A stretch of DNA of 58,891 nt from Lewinellaceae bacterium (GCA_016719605.1 JADJYW010000009.1:1-58891); one strand, 5' to 3'. Counted from the first letter of the stretch, positions 37,996 through 46,457 are shown. Translations and numbers: made by a program. The notes: generated by a model not told the origin, from the letters alone.

Positions 37996-38739
37996 TTAGT
38001 GTTTGGGTGTTTTGGTGAGCAATTTCAGGTTTTCCAAAAAACGGCGCAACATACGCGCAAATGCTACGGCATGTTCTCCGTCGCCGTGCAAACAAATCGT
38101 TTCGGCACAAATCGGGACTACCTGTCCGCCCGTGGCTTGTACCCGGCCGTGTATGACCATTTCGTACACCTGCTGGCGGCAGTCGGCCTCATCCTCAATG
38201 AGGGCAGCGGGGTCTGTACGGGGAGTAAGTGAGCCGTCGGGTTGGTAGCGCCGGTCGGCAAAAACTTCGGACACCGTCCGCAACCCCAGTTTACCGGCCT
38301 CCGCAATGGACGCGCTCCCGCTCAGCCCGAACAGCGCCAACTGCGGATCAAAATCCCGCACCGCCCGCGCGATGGCGTGTGCCACTTCCGCGTCGCCGGC
38401 CGATATGTTGTACAGGGCGCCGTGGGGTTTTACATGCCGAATCTCCGCGTCGACGGCACGCGCTATTCCGTCCATGATCTGCAATTGTTCCAGCACGAGG
38501 TCGTAGTACTCCTGACCAGATAGCCGCAATGCGCGCCGCCCGAAATGCTCCCGGTCCGCAAAGCCGGGATGCGCGCCAATCGCCACACCGTGTTGCAGGG
38601 CAAGCGCGATGGTGCGGCGCATGGTATCCCGGTCGCCCGCATGGTACCCGCAAGCGATATTGGCCGAGGTGATGAACGGCATCAGTTCGGCATCGTGGGG
38701 AAACCCTTCCCCGAGGTCGCAGTTGAGATCAATGGTCAT
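37996..38739 (-). CDS. pxpA: 5-oxoprolinase subunit A (LamB/YcsF family)
   Basis: 247 aa, normal length. The start MTIDLNCDLGEGFPHD is the family signature, followed by ITSANIACGYHAGDRDTMRR, GVAIGAHPGFADREHFGRR, HVKPHGALYN and ICLHGDGEHAV with the conserved acidic and His residues. PxpA acts with PxpB and PxpC to convert 5-oxo-L-proline plus ATP to L-glutamate, clearing the cyclised glutamate that forms spontaneously in cells. The gene overlaps pxpC by 11 bases and is followed by the NRAMP-fold transporter, so all four are probably one transcript. Intact. Confidence 0.95.
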   Translation of the reverse strand: MTIDLNCDLGEGFPHDAELMPFITSANIACGYHAGDRDTMRRTIALALQHGVAIGAHPGFADREHFGRRALRLSGQEYYDLVLEQLQIMDGIARAVDAEIRHVKPHGALYNISAGDAEVAHAIARAVRDFDPQLALFGLSGSASIAEAGKLGLRTVSEVFADRRYQPDGSLTPRTDPAALIEDEADCRQQVYEMVIHGRVQATGGQVVPICAETICLHGDGEHAVAFARMLRRFLENLKLLTKTPKH

Positions 38740-39733
38740 GGTGTGGATTGTTGAGCGGGGTTGAGTAAGGTTGAGACAGGGCTGCGGCGCACCCGATTCC
38801 CAGCCGCCGCAGCAGCATCCGCTGCCGCCTTGCCGCCGCTGCCGCTTCTTCTATTTGCGCCAGGCAAAAGTAAAACCCGTCGCCGGGACGGTTTTGCGCC
38901 AGGCCGGGCAAGTCTGCCGACAACACCTGGGCCACGCGCGGGTAGCCGCCTGTCGTCTGGCAGTCTGCCAGCAAGAGCAGCAATGTTCCGTCGGGCAGCA
39001 GTTGCACGGTGCCGGGTAGCACGGCTGAAGATACCAGTTCGTAGTGTTCCCGCAAAGTGAGTGCCGGCCCTTCTACCGCGCCGGCCATACGGTTGCTCTG
39101 CCGACTCAGGCGCCACTCGGTCGTCTCCAATTGCTCGCGCGAGGCGTCGTCGAGCAAGTTGTACTCCGGTCCGGGCAGGAAACGGAACACGGAATCGGCC
39201 GGATACAAATCCGACACCCGGGCGCGCCAGGAGAAATTTTTGTTGCCCGGCGGGGTCTCGGACAGGGTTTGCCGGAACGGCAACCGATCGCCTGCCCGCA
39301 GTGCCTGCCCGTGCAGCCCGCCGACGCCCGCCAGGAGGTCGGTGCTGTTTGACCCCAGCCAGGGTTCCAACGCAAACCCGCCCTGTACACCGAGGTATAC
39401 CCGTACGCCCCGCGCCTGCTGCCGAAATACCAGCGTGCTGCCCGCGCTTGCCAGTGCCGGCGCCCCAACCGGCACCTCCTGCCCGTCCAGCACAGCCCGG
39501 AAGTCGGCGCCGGCAAGGGCAAACAAAGCAGGTTGCTCGAAGCGCAGGTGCGGTGCGGGGAAGTGCATTTCGAGGGCAGCAGTTTCGGGCGGATTGCCGG
39601 CGAGCAGGTTGGCTACGCGCAGGGCCACAGGATCGGCGGCTCCGGCAGCGTGTATGCCGAGGTGCGCGTAGCCCCAACGCCCGGCGTCCTGCACGGTATC
39701 CTGCAAACCGGTTTTCAGCATCAGCAAACTCAT
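38729..39733 (-). CDS. pxpC: 5-oxoprolinase subunit C (KipA/AHS2, biotin-dependent carboxyltransferase-like)
   Basis: 334 aa. It begins MSLLMLKTGLQDTVQDAGRW and carries the AHS2-domain features GYAHLGIHAAGAADPVALRV, NPPETAALEMHF and VYLGVQGGFALEPWLGS, with a later PDGTLLLLLADCQTTGGYPR block. It is related to urea amidolyase and carboxyltransferase folds but serves the ATP-dependent 5-oxoprolinase together with PxpA and PxpB. It overlaps pxpB by four bases (ATGA type) and pxpA by 11, a sign of translational coupling. Intact and of usual length. Confidence 0.94.
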   Translation of the reverse strand: MSLLMLKTGLQDTVQDAGRWGYAHLGIHAAGAADPVALRVANLLAGNPPETAALEMHFPAPHLRFEQPALFALAGADFRAVLDGQEVPVGAPALASAGSTLVFRQQARGVRVYLGVQGGFALEPWLGSNSTDLLAGVGGLHGQALRAGDRLPFRQTLSETPPGNKNFSWRARVSDLYPADSVFRFLPGPEYNLLDDASREQLETTEWRLSRQSNRMAGAVEGPALTLREHYELVSSAVLPGTVQLLPDGTLLLLLADCQTTGGYPRVAQVLSADLPGLAQNRPGDGFYFCLAQIEEAAAAARRQRMLLRRLGIGCAAALSQPYSTPLNNPHHDH

Positions 39734-40431
39734 CGTGTTTGTTCGATTTGGTGAAACGCCTCGGTGCTGATCGCCCGAAACCGCACCTGATCGCCCGGCT
39801 GCAGCAGCACGGGCTCCGGTCGCTGCGGGTCGAACAAACGCAGGGGCGTGCGCCCGATCAGGTTCCAGCCGCCGGGCGATTCGAGCGGGTAGATACCCGT
39901 TTGCGCGCCGGCGATGCCCACGCTACCCGTCGGCACCCGTCCGCGCGGACGCGCCAGCCGCGGCGCCGCGAGGCGGGTATCCACGGCGCCCATGTAGGCA
40001 AAACCGGGCAGGAATCCGATCAGATAAACCCGATATACCCGGTCGGTGTGGAGCGCCACTACTTCGGCGGCAGTCAAACCCGCCCGCGCTGCCAGCGCTT
40101 CCAGATCGGGCGCAAAAGCACTGTCGTAGCATACCGGAATCTCGACCGTGCGGCCGGCGGCCATTGCGTCCGGAACGGGTGTTTTTATCGCCGTCTCTAC
40201 CCAGTTTCGGGCCACGAGCAGCGGATCGGCGGCCGGATGCCGGCGGTCGAAATAGTCGAGGTCGAGCACGATGGTGAGCGATCCGTACGCCGGCAGCAAA
40301 TCCCGCAGTCCGGGCAAATCGGCGGCTGAAAGTGTGCGGTAAAGCGCCTGCACTGCGTCGTTCAGCAGCGGGTCAATGCGGTTGTCCCAGTGGACGAGCA
40401 GGGCGTGTTCGGCGAGTGGCAGGATATGCAC
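39730..40431 (-). CDS. pxpB: 5-oxoprolinase subunit B (KipI/AHS1 family)
   Basis: 233 aa from a GTG at 40431 (VHILPLAEHALLVHWDN), the usual beginning of the family. The longer in-frame extension upstream has no resemblance to it and no signal-like features. Family blocks seen: LLPAYGSLTIVLDLDYF, VEIPVCYDSAFAPDLEALA, AEVVALHTDRVYRVYLIGFL, PGFAYMGAVDTRLAAPR, VPTGSVGIAGAQTGIYPLES and PGGWNLIGRTPLRLFDP. First gene of the pxpB-pxpC-pxpA-transporter run. In Bacillus, KipI was first described as an inhibitor of the sporulation kinase KinA, but no sporulation context exists here and the oxoprolinase role is the natural one. Confidence 0.93.
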   Translation of the reverse strand: MHILPLAEHALLVHWDNRIDPLLNDAVQALYRTLSAADLPGLRDLLPAYGSLTIVLDLDYFDRRHPAADPLLVARNWVETAIKTPVPDAMAAGRTVEIPVCYDSAFAPDLEALAARAGLTAAEVVALHTDRVYRVYLIGFLPGFAYMGAVDTRLAAPRLARPRGRVPTGSVGIAGAQTGIYPLESPGGWNLIGRTPLRLFDPQRPEPVLLQPGDQVRFRAISTEAFHQIEQTR

Positions 40432-40534
40432 GGTGCGGAGAAATAATGCGTGATCTTGTACGCCGGGCGCCCTTGTGTCCGGGAGCGGCGGCGTTGAGCA
40501 TTTTCCCTGCCGCTGTTTCCGGTTGGTAAAACCA

Positions 40535-41086
40535 TCAGGCGGGGCGCAAAATGGCCATCGCCTGTGCGGTGTGCCGCTTGTTGTGCAGCACGATGAATTC
40601 CAGGATATTGCCGAGGGTGTAACGCCCGAACCAGGCATTTGCCTTGCGGACAGTCGGGCGGTTCAGGTCCACTTTTCGGGCTTCCTGCAGGATGCGCAGG
40701 AGTTGTTCGCAGTTGATAATAAATGCCTTGAGCACCTCCTTTTCCAGCGGCAAATTCAGGAAATTATACCGTTTGGCGGTTTTGTATGTTTTGCCGGCGG
40801 CGGCATCGGCGCGGCGCAGCAGGCGGCGGCCGCGGGCGGTGTAGCGCACTGCATTGCCGGGCGCCCAACGGCGGGCCTTGGCAAGGTGGATGGCGCGATG
40901 CAGCCGCGGAATGTAGTCGTCTGTGTAGCGGTTGAGGTGCGCCACGCACTCCAGCGCATTCCAGGATTCGGGATTTTGGCGTTGCCGAAGGGCTTCCGGC
41001 GGCATTCCAACGAAATTTTCACGCACTACTGCCAGCACGGCGCGCAGGTCGGTTTCTAATTGGTCAAGCAGTTCTTGTTGTGTCAT
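40535..41086 (-). CDS. DinB-family protein
   Basis: 183 aa with the four-helix DinB/YfiT-like fold: MTQQELLDQLETDLRAVLAV, QRQNPESWNALECVAHLNRY (the W-x-x-x-E-x-x-x-H-L region), and near the end LGNILEFIVLHNKRHTAQAM (the second metal-ligand helix, H-x-x-x-H). Family members bind a divalent metal and include thiol transferases; the specific role here is unknown. It lies 104 bases upstream of pxpB in the same direction, so cotranscription with the oxoprolinase genes is possible. A -7 box lies about 30 bases before its ATG. Confidence 0.85.
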   Translation of the reverse strand: MTQQELLDQLETDLRAVLAVVRENFVGMPPEALRQRQNPESWNALECVAHLNRYTDDYIPRLHRAIHLAKARRWAPGNAVRYTARGRRLLRRADAAAGKTYKTAKRYNFLNLPLEKEVLKAFIINCEQLLRILQEARKVDLNRPTVRKANAWFGRYTLGNILEFIVLHNKRHTAQAMAILRPA

Positions 41087-41115
41087 GCATCAGGGCTGTT
41101 GGCGCAATGGGGCGG

Positions 41116-41123
41116 CAAAAGTA
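41116..41123 (-). promoter_or_regulatory. -7 box TACTTTTG of the DinB gene
   Basis: A TAnnTTTG match on the minus strand, 30 bases before the start codon. No clear -33 element at usual spacing. Confidence 0.5.
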
Positions 41124-41237
41124 CGGGCAAAACCGGTTTGTATTTTTCCTGTTTCAAAATTTCCCGTTGACGTTGTGCTTTTAGCCGGCAGCCAACAGCG
41201 AAAAAAATCCCGACCTTCGCGCCGTTAAAATTTTAGG

Positions 41238-42554
41238 ATGAAAACCAGAACACTTCGCAAAGACAAGGTCAACGTCATTACCCTCGGCTGCTCCAAAAAT
41301 CTGGTGGACAGCGAAAACCTCATCACGCAGTTGCGCGGCAACGACTACGAGGTGACTCACGAGCGCGACGACGCCAATGCCAATATCGTGATTATCAATA
41401 CCTGCGGGTTTATTGACCTGGCTAAGCAGGAAAGTATTGACACCATCGTAGAGCATGCAGCCCTGAAAAGCGCCGGCCAGATTGAAAAGTTGTACGTCAC
41501 CGGCTGCCTGTCCCAACGCTACAAAGACGACCTGGAACAGGAAATACCCGAAGTGGATGCCTATTTCGGTACGCTGGAACTGCCCGCCCTGCTGGCCCGT
41601 CTCGACGCCGACTACAAGTACGAACTGCTCGGCGACCGCCAGATCACGACCCTCCCGCACTACGCCTACCTCAAAATTTCGGAAGGTTGCAACCGCACCT
41701 GCGCTTTTTGTGCCATCCCGCTCATGCGCGGGCAGCACATCAGCCGCCCGGTGGAGGAATTGGTGCTGGAAGCCCGCAACCTCGCCCGGCGCGGGGTGAA
41801 AGAACTGATGCTCATTGCCCAGGAACTGACCTACTACGGCCTTGACCTGTACAAAAAACGCGAACTGCCCCGGCTGCTGCACGCTTTGGCCGACGTGGAG
41901 GGCATCGAATGGATTCGCCTGCACTACGCCTACCCGAGCAAGTTTCCGCTGGAAATCCTTGATGTCATGGCCGAGCGCCCTGAAATCTGCAACTACCTCG
42001 ACATGCCCCTCCAGCACGCCAGCGACCCGGTGCTCGCCGCCATGCGCCGCCAGATTACCCGCGACGAGACGCGCGTGCTGCTCGATCAAATCCGGGACAA
42101 AATCCCCGGTATTGCTCTGCGCACCACGTTCCTCGTGGGTCACCCCGGCGAAACAGAGGCCGATTTCGATACGTTGTTCGATTTTGTGCAGGAGCAGCGG
42201 TTCGAGCGCGTCGGGGTTTTTCAGTATTCCCACGAGGAAGAAACCCGCGCCTACGAGATGCCCGACGATGTGCCTGCGGAGGTGAAGGCCGAACGCGCGC
42301 AGCGCCTCATGGATGCCCAGCAGGAAATTTCTTTGGAAAAAAACGAGGCCAAAGTGGGTCAAACCTTCAAAACCCTGTTCGACCGCAAGGAGGGCCGCTA
42401 CTTTGTGGGTCGCACCGAATCCGACTCACCCGAAGTGGACAACGAGGTACTCGTGGATGCCAAAGCCAACTATGTGCGTATCGGCGATTTTGCCGACGTG
42501 CGCATCACCGGCGCCGAAGCGTTCGACCTCTACGGAGAGATTTCCAAACCCTAA
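41238..42554 (+). CDS. rimO: Ribosomal protein S12 methylthiotransferase RimO
   Basis: 438 aa, full length. The N-terminal methylthiotransferase domain has its three cluster cysteines at 18 (ITLGCSKN), 56 (INTCGF) and 90 (VTGCLS). The radical-SAM motif CNRTCAFC supplies Cys151, Cys155 and Cys158. The C-terminal TRAM domain begins near 375 (VGQTFKTLFDRKEG) and ends ADVRITGAEAFDLYGEI. RimO is an iron-sulfur enzyme that methylthiolates a conserved aspartate of ribosomal protein S12 using S-adenosylmethionine. TTTTAGG before the ATG and GACCTTCG farther upstream may be ribosome and promoter signals. Its last four bases overlap the convergent DUF2007 gene. Confidence 0.96.
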   Translation: MKTRTLRKDKVNVITLGCSKNLVDSENLITQLRGNDYEVTHERDDANANIVIINTCGFIDLAKQESIDTIVEHAALKSAGQIEKLYVTGCLSQRYKDDLEQEIPEVDAYFGTLELPALLARLDADYKYELLGDRQITTLPHYAYLKISEGCNRTCAFCAIPLMRGQHISRPVEELVLEARNLARRGVKELMLIAQELTYYGLDLYKKRELPRLLHALADVEGIEWIRLHYAYPSKFPLEILDVMAERPEICNYLDMPLQHASDPVLAAMRRQITRDETRVLLDQIRDKIPGIALRTTFLVGHPGETEADFDTLFDFVQEQRFERVGVFQYSHEEETRAYEMPDDVPAEVKAERAQRLMDAQQEISLEKNEAKVGQTFKTLFDRKEGRYFVGRTESDSPEVDNEVLVDAKANYVRIGDFADVRITGAEAFDLYGEISKP

Positions 42555-42922
42555 AATACCGCCCGCGCCAGCAATACCGCCAGAAAAAGCCCGATTAGGA
42601 CGGCCAAAGCCGTCAGGACGAGTTTATATTTCCGCACATCCGGCGGGTCATTGGTGTCTATGGCCGCCTCGGCCAGCAGTACCCGGGCGCGTTCCACATC
42701 TTGCGGGCGCACATGCAGCCGGACAAGCAATTGCAAATGCGGCAGCATGGACTGCGACGCGCTGTTGGCTAAGAAGCAGGGAATGCCTTCGGAACGCAAT
42801 CGGGCGGCGGCTACCTCGGCCTCCATGGCCGAATAGAACTTGGCCACTACTTCGCCGGAATTTTCTTCAAAGTAGGGACTTTCGCCGAAATCGAAGTCGT
42901 CCAGAATATCGTTGCGCTGCAT
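42551..42922 (-). CDS. DUF2007 domain protein with C-terminal membrane helix
   Basis: 123 aa. The DUF2007 signal-transducing-like fold spans about 25-90 (VVAKFYSAMEAEVAAARLRS, GIPCFLANSASQSMLPHLQL, VRLHVRPQDVERARVLL). A single membrane helix closes the protein (LVLTALAVLIGLFLAVLLAR). DUF2007 resembles the PII/DUF2007 domain found on its own or beside zinc-ribbon domains; the function is not known. It is convergent with rimO, overlapping by four bases. Confidence 0.85.
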   Translation of the reverse strand: MQRNDILDDFDFGESPYFEENSGEVVAKFYSAMEAEVAAARLRSEGIPCFLANSASQSMLPHLQLLVRLHVRPQDVERARVLLAEAAIDTNDPPDVRKYKLVLTALAVLIGLFLAVLLARAVF

Positions 42923-43104
42923 GCAGCAAAACTACGGCAAGCCTTTGACAGCACCCTGATTTGCTGAAATCTGAAGCATGCAGTCAGCGCAGTATTTTTT
43001 GCTCGTTTTGGCAAAAAAATGGAATAGATATCCAAACCCCAATTATTGGAGGTGCGTTTTCATCAGGATTTTACCTATTCTTTAACGCATAATTCTACAC
43101 TGTC

Positions 43105-43938
43105 ATGAATACCAAACCATTGTTTCGATTAGTATGTATCGTATTGGCTGTAATCAGTTTTGGCGCTACGAGTTGTGTCGTGGTGCGTCAGGGCGAGTAC
43201 GGCGTGAAGCGTAAATTGGGCAAATACGAAGACAAAGTTTACACCAGCGGCATGTCTGCATTCAACCCGTTCACCAGCACATTTATCAAGATCAGCGGAC
43301 AGACGGAGAACATCGAAGTATCTGTAAACATCCCCTCGCGGGAAGGCCTCACGATTCAGAGCGAAGTCTCTATTCTGTACAATGTTGTGCAAAAAGATGC
43401 ACCGCAACTCTTGCGCAGCGTAGGCCTCAACTACGAACAGACGATCATCCTGCCGGTTTTTCGCTCGGCTGTTGCCGATGTGACCGCCAGATACTATGCC
43501 AAAGACATGCACTCCGGCAGCCGATCGGAGATCGAAACCAGCATCCGCGAACTGATGATGCAAACCCTGTCCAAAAAGGGGATTGTCGTGGAGGCAGTCC
43601 TGCTGAAAAGCATCGTATTGCCGCGCAACCTGACCAAAGCCATTGAGGACAAACTGGAAGCCGAGCAACAGGCCCAACGCATGGAATTCGTATTGCAGCA
43701 AGAAAGGCAGGAAGCGGAACGGCAGCGTATACAAGCAGAAGGGCAAAGAGATGCCAATCAGATCATTTCAGCGGGCCTGAATCAGAATGTTCTGCAATTC
43801 AAGGCACTGGAGGCCTGGCTCGAGCTGAGCAAGTCGCCGAATGCCAAAGTAATTATTTCCAATGGGTCGGTGCCCATCATCATGGACCCGGAGCACAATA
43901 GCCCGACTGTGATACCAACGAGTTCCCAAAATCAGTAG
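43105..43938 (+). CDS. SPFH/prohibitin-family protein with lipoprotein-like N-terminus
   Basis: 277 aa. A hydrophobic N-terminus ends at GATSCVVV, possibly a relaxed lipobox with Cys near 24, though it may simply be a membrane anchor. The SPFH domain follows (EYGVKRKLGKYEDKVYTSGM, EVSVNIPSREGLTIQSEVSI, YEQTIILPVFRSAVADVTAR, KGIVVEAVLLKSIVLPRNLT). A coiled coil (about 185-225, LEAEQQAQRMEFVLQQERQE) and a short tail complete it. Prohibitin-like proteins form large rings on membranes and guard protein quality or organise membrane domains. It stands alone. Start chosen because the hydrophobic segment begins at this ATG. Confidence 0.88.
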   Translation: MNTKPLFRLVCIVLAVISFGATSCVVVRQGEYGVKRKLGKYEDKVYTSGMSAFNPFTSTFIKISGQTENIEVSVNIPSREGLTIQSEVSILYNVVQKDAPQLLRSVGLNYEQTIILPVFRSAVADVTARYYAKDMHSGSRSEIETSIRELMMQTLSKKGIVVEAVLLKSIVLPRNLTKAIEDKLEAEQQAQRMEFVLQQERQEAERQRIQAEGQRDANQIISAGLNQNVLQFKALEAWLELSKSPNAKVIISNGSVPIIMDPEHNSPTVIPTSSQNQ

Positions 43939-44061
43939 TAAAAAACCGCAACACACACTTTCCGGAAGGCTGCTTCAATGTCCAACGACAATGTGAAGCA
44001 GCCTTGTTTACCTTTGGGCTTCGTAAACAACATCTTTTCACTACTGCCATACGCTAACACT

Positions 44062-44451
44062 ATGAAACTTCCCATTGCATCAGTTTTGCTCCTCACCCTC
44101 CTTGTCGCCCTGTCCTGGGCCGGATGCAAAAAGGACGACAAAAACCCCGACTATATCTCCGAGGCCAATTGCACTGCCGTGGACGCCAACACCAACACCT
44201 ACGCACTCGCCATCAAATCCATTATGGACAACAGTTGCGCGCTTGGCGGCTGCCACGATGCCGGCACCAAATCGGAAGGCGTTGACTTATCCACATACGC
44301 GGGCACCAAAACCGCCTTCGAAACGCAAGACCTCCTCTGCTCGGTGAACCACGGCAGCGACTGCGAGCCTATGCCCAAAGGCGGCACTAAACTGTCGGCC
44401 GATGTGCTGAGCCGCCTCGCCTGCTGGGCGAAAAACGGATACGCACAGTAG
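44062..44451 (+). CDS. Small lipoprotein with CX4CH heme-like motif
   Basis: 129 aa from the ATG at 44062, which opens a lipoprotein signal ending WAGC at Cys22, followed by KKDDK. The sequence NSCALGGCHDAGTKSEGVDL has Cys-X4-Cys-His rather than the usual Cys-X2-Cys-His, a spacing seen in a group of short Bacteroidota proteins with LSTYAG-type downstream sequence. CEPMPKGG may give a Met ligand and LACWAKNGYAQ ends the protein. It could be a small c-type cytochrome domain, but heme attachment is unproven. An earlier in-frame start would put the signal sequence inside the protein. Confidence 0.7.
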   Translation: MKLPIASVLLLTLLVALSWAGCKKDDKNPDYISEANCTAVDANTNTYALAIKSIMDNSCALGGCHDAGTKSEGVDLSTYAGTKTAFETQDLLCSVNHGSDCEPMPKGGTKLSADVLSRLACWAKNGYAQ

Positions 44452-44463
44452 TACGCTTTGATA

Positions 44464-44645
44464 GAGGCTGTCTCAAAAGCATGGCTTTGACGGGAATTGA
44501 TTTTTTTCAGACAGGATTTACAAGATTTACAGGATAAATGAGGCGACTCCGTCGCCGAAAATCCTGTAAATCCTTTTTATCCTGTCAAAAAATGAATTCG
44601 CCTGTCAACGGCGTAATACGGTGCGGACTTATGAGACAGCCTCTT
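44464..44645. repeat. MITE-like element with GAGGCTGTCTCA tips
   Basis: GAGGCTGTCTCAAAAG at the left and CTTATGAGACAGCCTC at the right are inverted tips. Inside, ATTTACAAGATTTACAGGAT pairs with ATCCTGTAAATCC, and GGCGACTCCGTCGCC is the centre. TTTGACGGGAATTGA is shared with the element at 7958-8102. The tips look like transposase recognition ends, but no transposase lies in the window. It separates the heme-motif lipoprotein from the next membrane protein gene. Confidence 0.8.
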
Positions 44646-44701
44646 ATCTCGTTTTTGTGAAAACCCTTTCATTTCACTTCCTACAAAACGACTAATTTGT
44701 T

Positions 44702-45115
44702 ATGCGTAACTACAAAACATGGTGGTGGGCAGCGGTGGTCGTGCAACTCCTGACGGCAGCGGTTCACGCCCTCAGTTTTCTGAGCGATCCCGTGCCCGCG
44801 AATGATACCGAAAAACAACTGCTCGACCTGATGCAAAACTACCGGCAGGAACTAGCGGGCATGCAAGTGACGATGGACGGTTTGTTTACCGCGTTGAGTT
44901 CCTGCTTTTCCTTGCTCTACCTTTTTGCCGGCCTGCTCAACGCGTACTTGCTGCGCAGCACCCGGGACGAAGCCCTGCTCAGCGGGGTACTTTGGATCAA
45001 CCTGCCCGTTTTCGGACTCTGTTTTGCGATCATGGCCGCGTACACCTTCCCGCCTCCGATTATTATGACCGGGCTGGTTTTTGTATTACTGGCCATTGCA
45101 CGGGTTGTCAAGTGA
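44702..45115 (+). CDS. Small four-helix membrane protein of unknown function
   Basis: 137 aa. Four predicted membrane helices: WWWAAVVVQLLTAAVHALSF, SCFSLLYLFAGLLNAYLL, VLWINLPVFGLCFAIMAAYT and IIMTGLVFVLLAIARVV. Between the first two lies a polar loop (SDPVPANDTEKQLLDLMQNY). It resembles the LIC_13387-like membrane proteins only in general size and layout. It is monocistronic, with a palindromic element just upstream. No function is proposed. Confidence 0.75.
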   Translation: MRNYKTWWWAAVVVQLLTAAVHALSFLSDPVPANDTEKQLLDLMQNYRQELAGMQVTMDGLFTALSSCFSLLYLFAGLLNAYLLRSTRDEALLSGVLWINLPVFGLCFAIMAAYTFPPPIIMTGLVFVLLAIARVVK

Positions 45116-45528
45116 TTGCAACGCAACGGACTGTGATGGGCTAGCTTTTCCGCTTTCATCATTTGGCTATTGTCGGCGGGAAGTCGCCTTTGGCCATAAA
45201 AGTAAAGCGGCAGGTTCCGGAGATGCTTGCCTTGCGGGACTCAACGCCCTTTCTTGAACTATTCACCTGCCTCCGCCCGGCAGTGCAGTTCATGGCAACA
45301 TACATCTGCTGCCCGGCGATACCCTCATCCTTGCCGCCTGCAAGCGCTACATGCATTCCCGTAATTGCCAGTTTCGATTCAGACTTCGCTGTTCCTTGTC
45401 AAGGCGAGGTATTCAACTGCTGCTGCATCGGTAGCAGATTTTGAGGCGTTTCAGCGGAGGGGTAGGCAGTGTGAAGTTGTTTGTTCGCGAAGAAAACGGA
45501 TAACTTTGGGCGTTTTAAATTACAAATT
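45116..45528. other. 413-base gap with a possible decayed gene
   Basis: No convincing gene. On the minus strand one frame stays open from about 45602 to 45159 except for a single TGA (near 45399). It reads ...LLPMQQQLNTSP*QGTAKSE... and then LAITGMHVALAGGKDEG...YVAMNCTAGRRQ...RFTFMAKGDFPPTIAK. An opposite-strand frame of 93 codons covers the same bases, so neither is secure. The last 50 bases hold the promoter of the MNT gene. Confidence 0.3.
45480..45508 (+). promoter_or_regulatory. Promoter of the MNT/HEPN pair (TTTG-N17-TAACTTTG)
   Basis: TAACTTTG (45501-45508) matches TAnnTTTG exactly, and TTTG ends 17 bases upstream, a good Bacteroidota housekeeping promoter. Transcription would begin about 15 bases before the ATG at 45529. 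Confidence 0.7.
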
Positions 45529-45849
45529 ATGGTTGACAAAAACGCCATCGCCCGTGCCGTCAAGGCAGAACTGCAACAACTGTACGGAGACCGTCTCGCC
45601 AAGGTGATCCTGTACGGCTCTTATGCTCGCGGAGATTTCCGCGACGACTCCGACATGGATTTTTTGGTGGTGCTCAAGGACGAAAGTATTGACATCGGCA
45701 AGGAACTGCGGCTTATGAACAAACCACTGTACAAAATATCCGACGACTACGGCATTTACTTGTCCAGCCATCCGACGACGCTGAGCCGCTTAAAAAAATC
45801 ACAGTTTTTGTTTTACGAGAATGTCCGGCGGGAGGGGGTTGAGGTATGA
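45529..45849 (+). CDS. MNT-type nucleotidyltransferase (probable antitoxin of an MNT/HEPN pair)
   Basis: 106 aa, the usual size of minimal nucleotidyltransferases. The active-site signature GSYARGDFRDDSDMDFLVV (GS followed by DxD) starts near residue 31, so the enzyme is probably catalytic. The third acidic residue would lie in the C-terminal half. Start at 45529 follows a good promoter; an earlier in-frame ATG overlaps the -33 region. It overlaps the next gene by four bases. In MNT/HEPN modules the MNT protein neutralises the HEPN toxin, in characterised cases by adding AMP to a tyrosine. Confidence 0.88.
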   Translation: MVDKNAIARAVKAELQQLYGDRLAKVILYGSYARGDFRDDSDMDFLVVLKDESIDIGKELRLMNKPLYKISDDYGIYLSSHPTTLSRLKKSQFLFYENVRREGVEV

Positions 45850-46226
45850 GCGGTGAGGTGGAAAAGATCATTCGGGAAGCGGAAGATTGCTTGTCTAACG
45901 CCGAGTACAACCTTCATGGCAGTTGGAGCAAGGCCGCTGTCAATCGCGCTTACTACTGCATGTTTTATTGCGTCACGGCACTATTGCACATTCAGCAGAT
46001 AAGTGTCAAGACGCATCAGGGCGCCCACTTGAAGTTTCGCGAGTTGTACATAAAAACTGGCCTGATACCGATGGAAATGGCCGAATCACTCCGCGCTGTT
46101 TTTGAAATGCGCCAGTCCTGCGATTATGACTTTGAGTTTGATCCGACGGACGAAGACGCTAAAAGCGCGATTGACGGGGCAAGAGATTTTCTGGAAGCCA
46201 CGAGAAACCACCTGGGAATTCCTTAA
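45846..46226 (+). CDS. HEPN-domain protein (UPF0332 type), partner of the MNT gene
   Basis: 126 aa, all helical. SWSKAAVNRAYYCMFYCVTA is the standard HEPN helix (NRAYYxMFY), followed by KTHQGAHLKFRELYIKTG and ESLRAVFEMRQSCDYDFEFD. The RNase signature R-X4-6-H of classical HEPN toxins is not evident; the tyrosines near NRAYY and CDYDF could be modification sites. Translation is coupled to the MNT gene by the ATGA overlap. It probably forms a toxin-antitoxin or related stress pair, but it may also be a non-RNase HEPN protein. Confidence 0.85.
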   Translation: MSGEVEKIIREAEDCLSNAEYNLHGSWSKAAVNRAYYCMFYCVTALLHIQQISVKTHQGAHLKFRELYIKTGLIPMEMAESLRAVFEMRQSCDYDFEFDPTDEDAKSAIDGARDFLEATRNHLGIP

Positions 46227-46457
46227 TAGTTGGCACATTTGTTGGCTCTCGATATACCCAAATCGGACTAAAACAAAACGATGCCAATGCCTCCACCAAA
46301 TCATTTTGCCGGTTTTTTCAACCTCGCGCTCCGTCCTAGGTATGTTGTTGGCCATTTTGATGCGGTAGCGTATCCGCTCGCAAGCGCCGTAGCGCCCGTA
46401 CATTTCCGGCAATTGAGCCACGAGGTGCTGGTGTTTGAGGCGGGGTGAGGAATGTCC

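Noticed and set aside
46086..46421. Minus-strand frame of about 110 codons after the HEPN gene
   Set aside because: It overlaps the end of the HEPN gene, is rich in Arg and Met/Trp without domain features, and has no promoter or ribosome signal.
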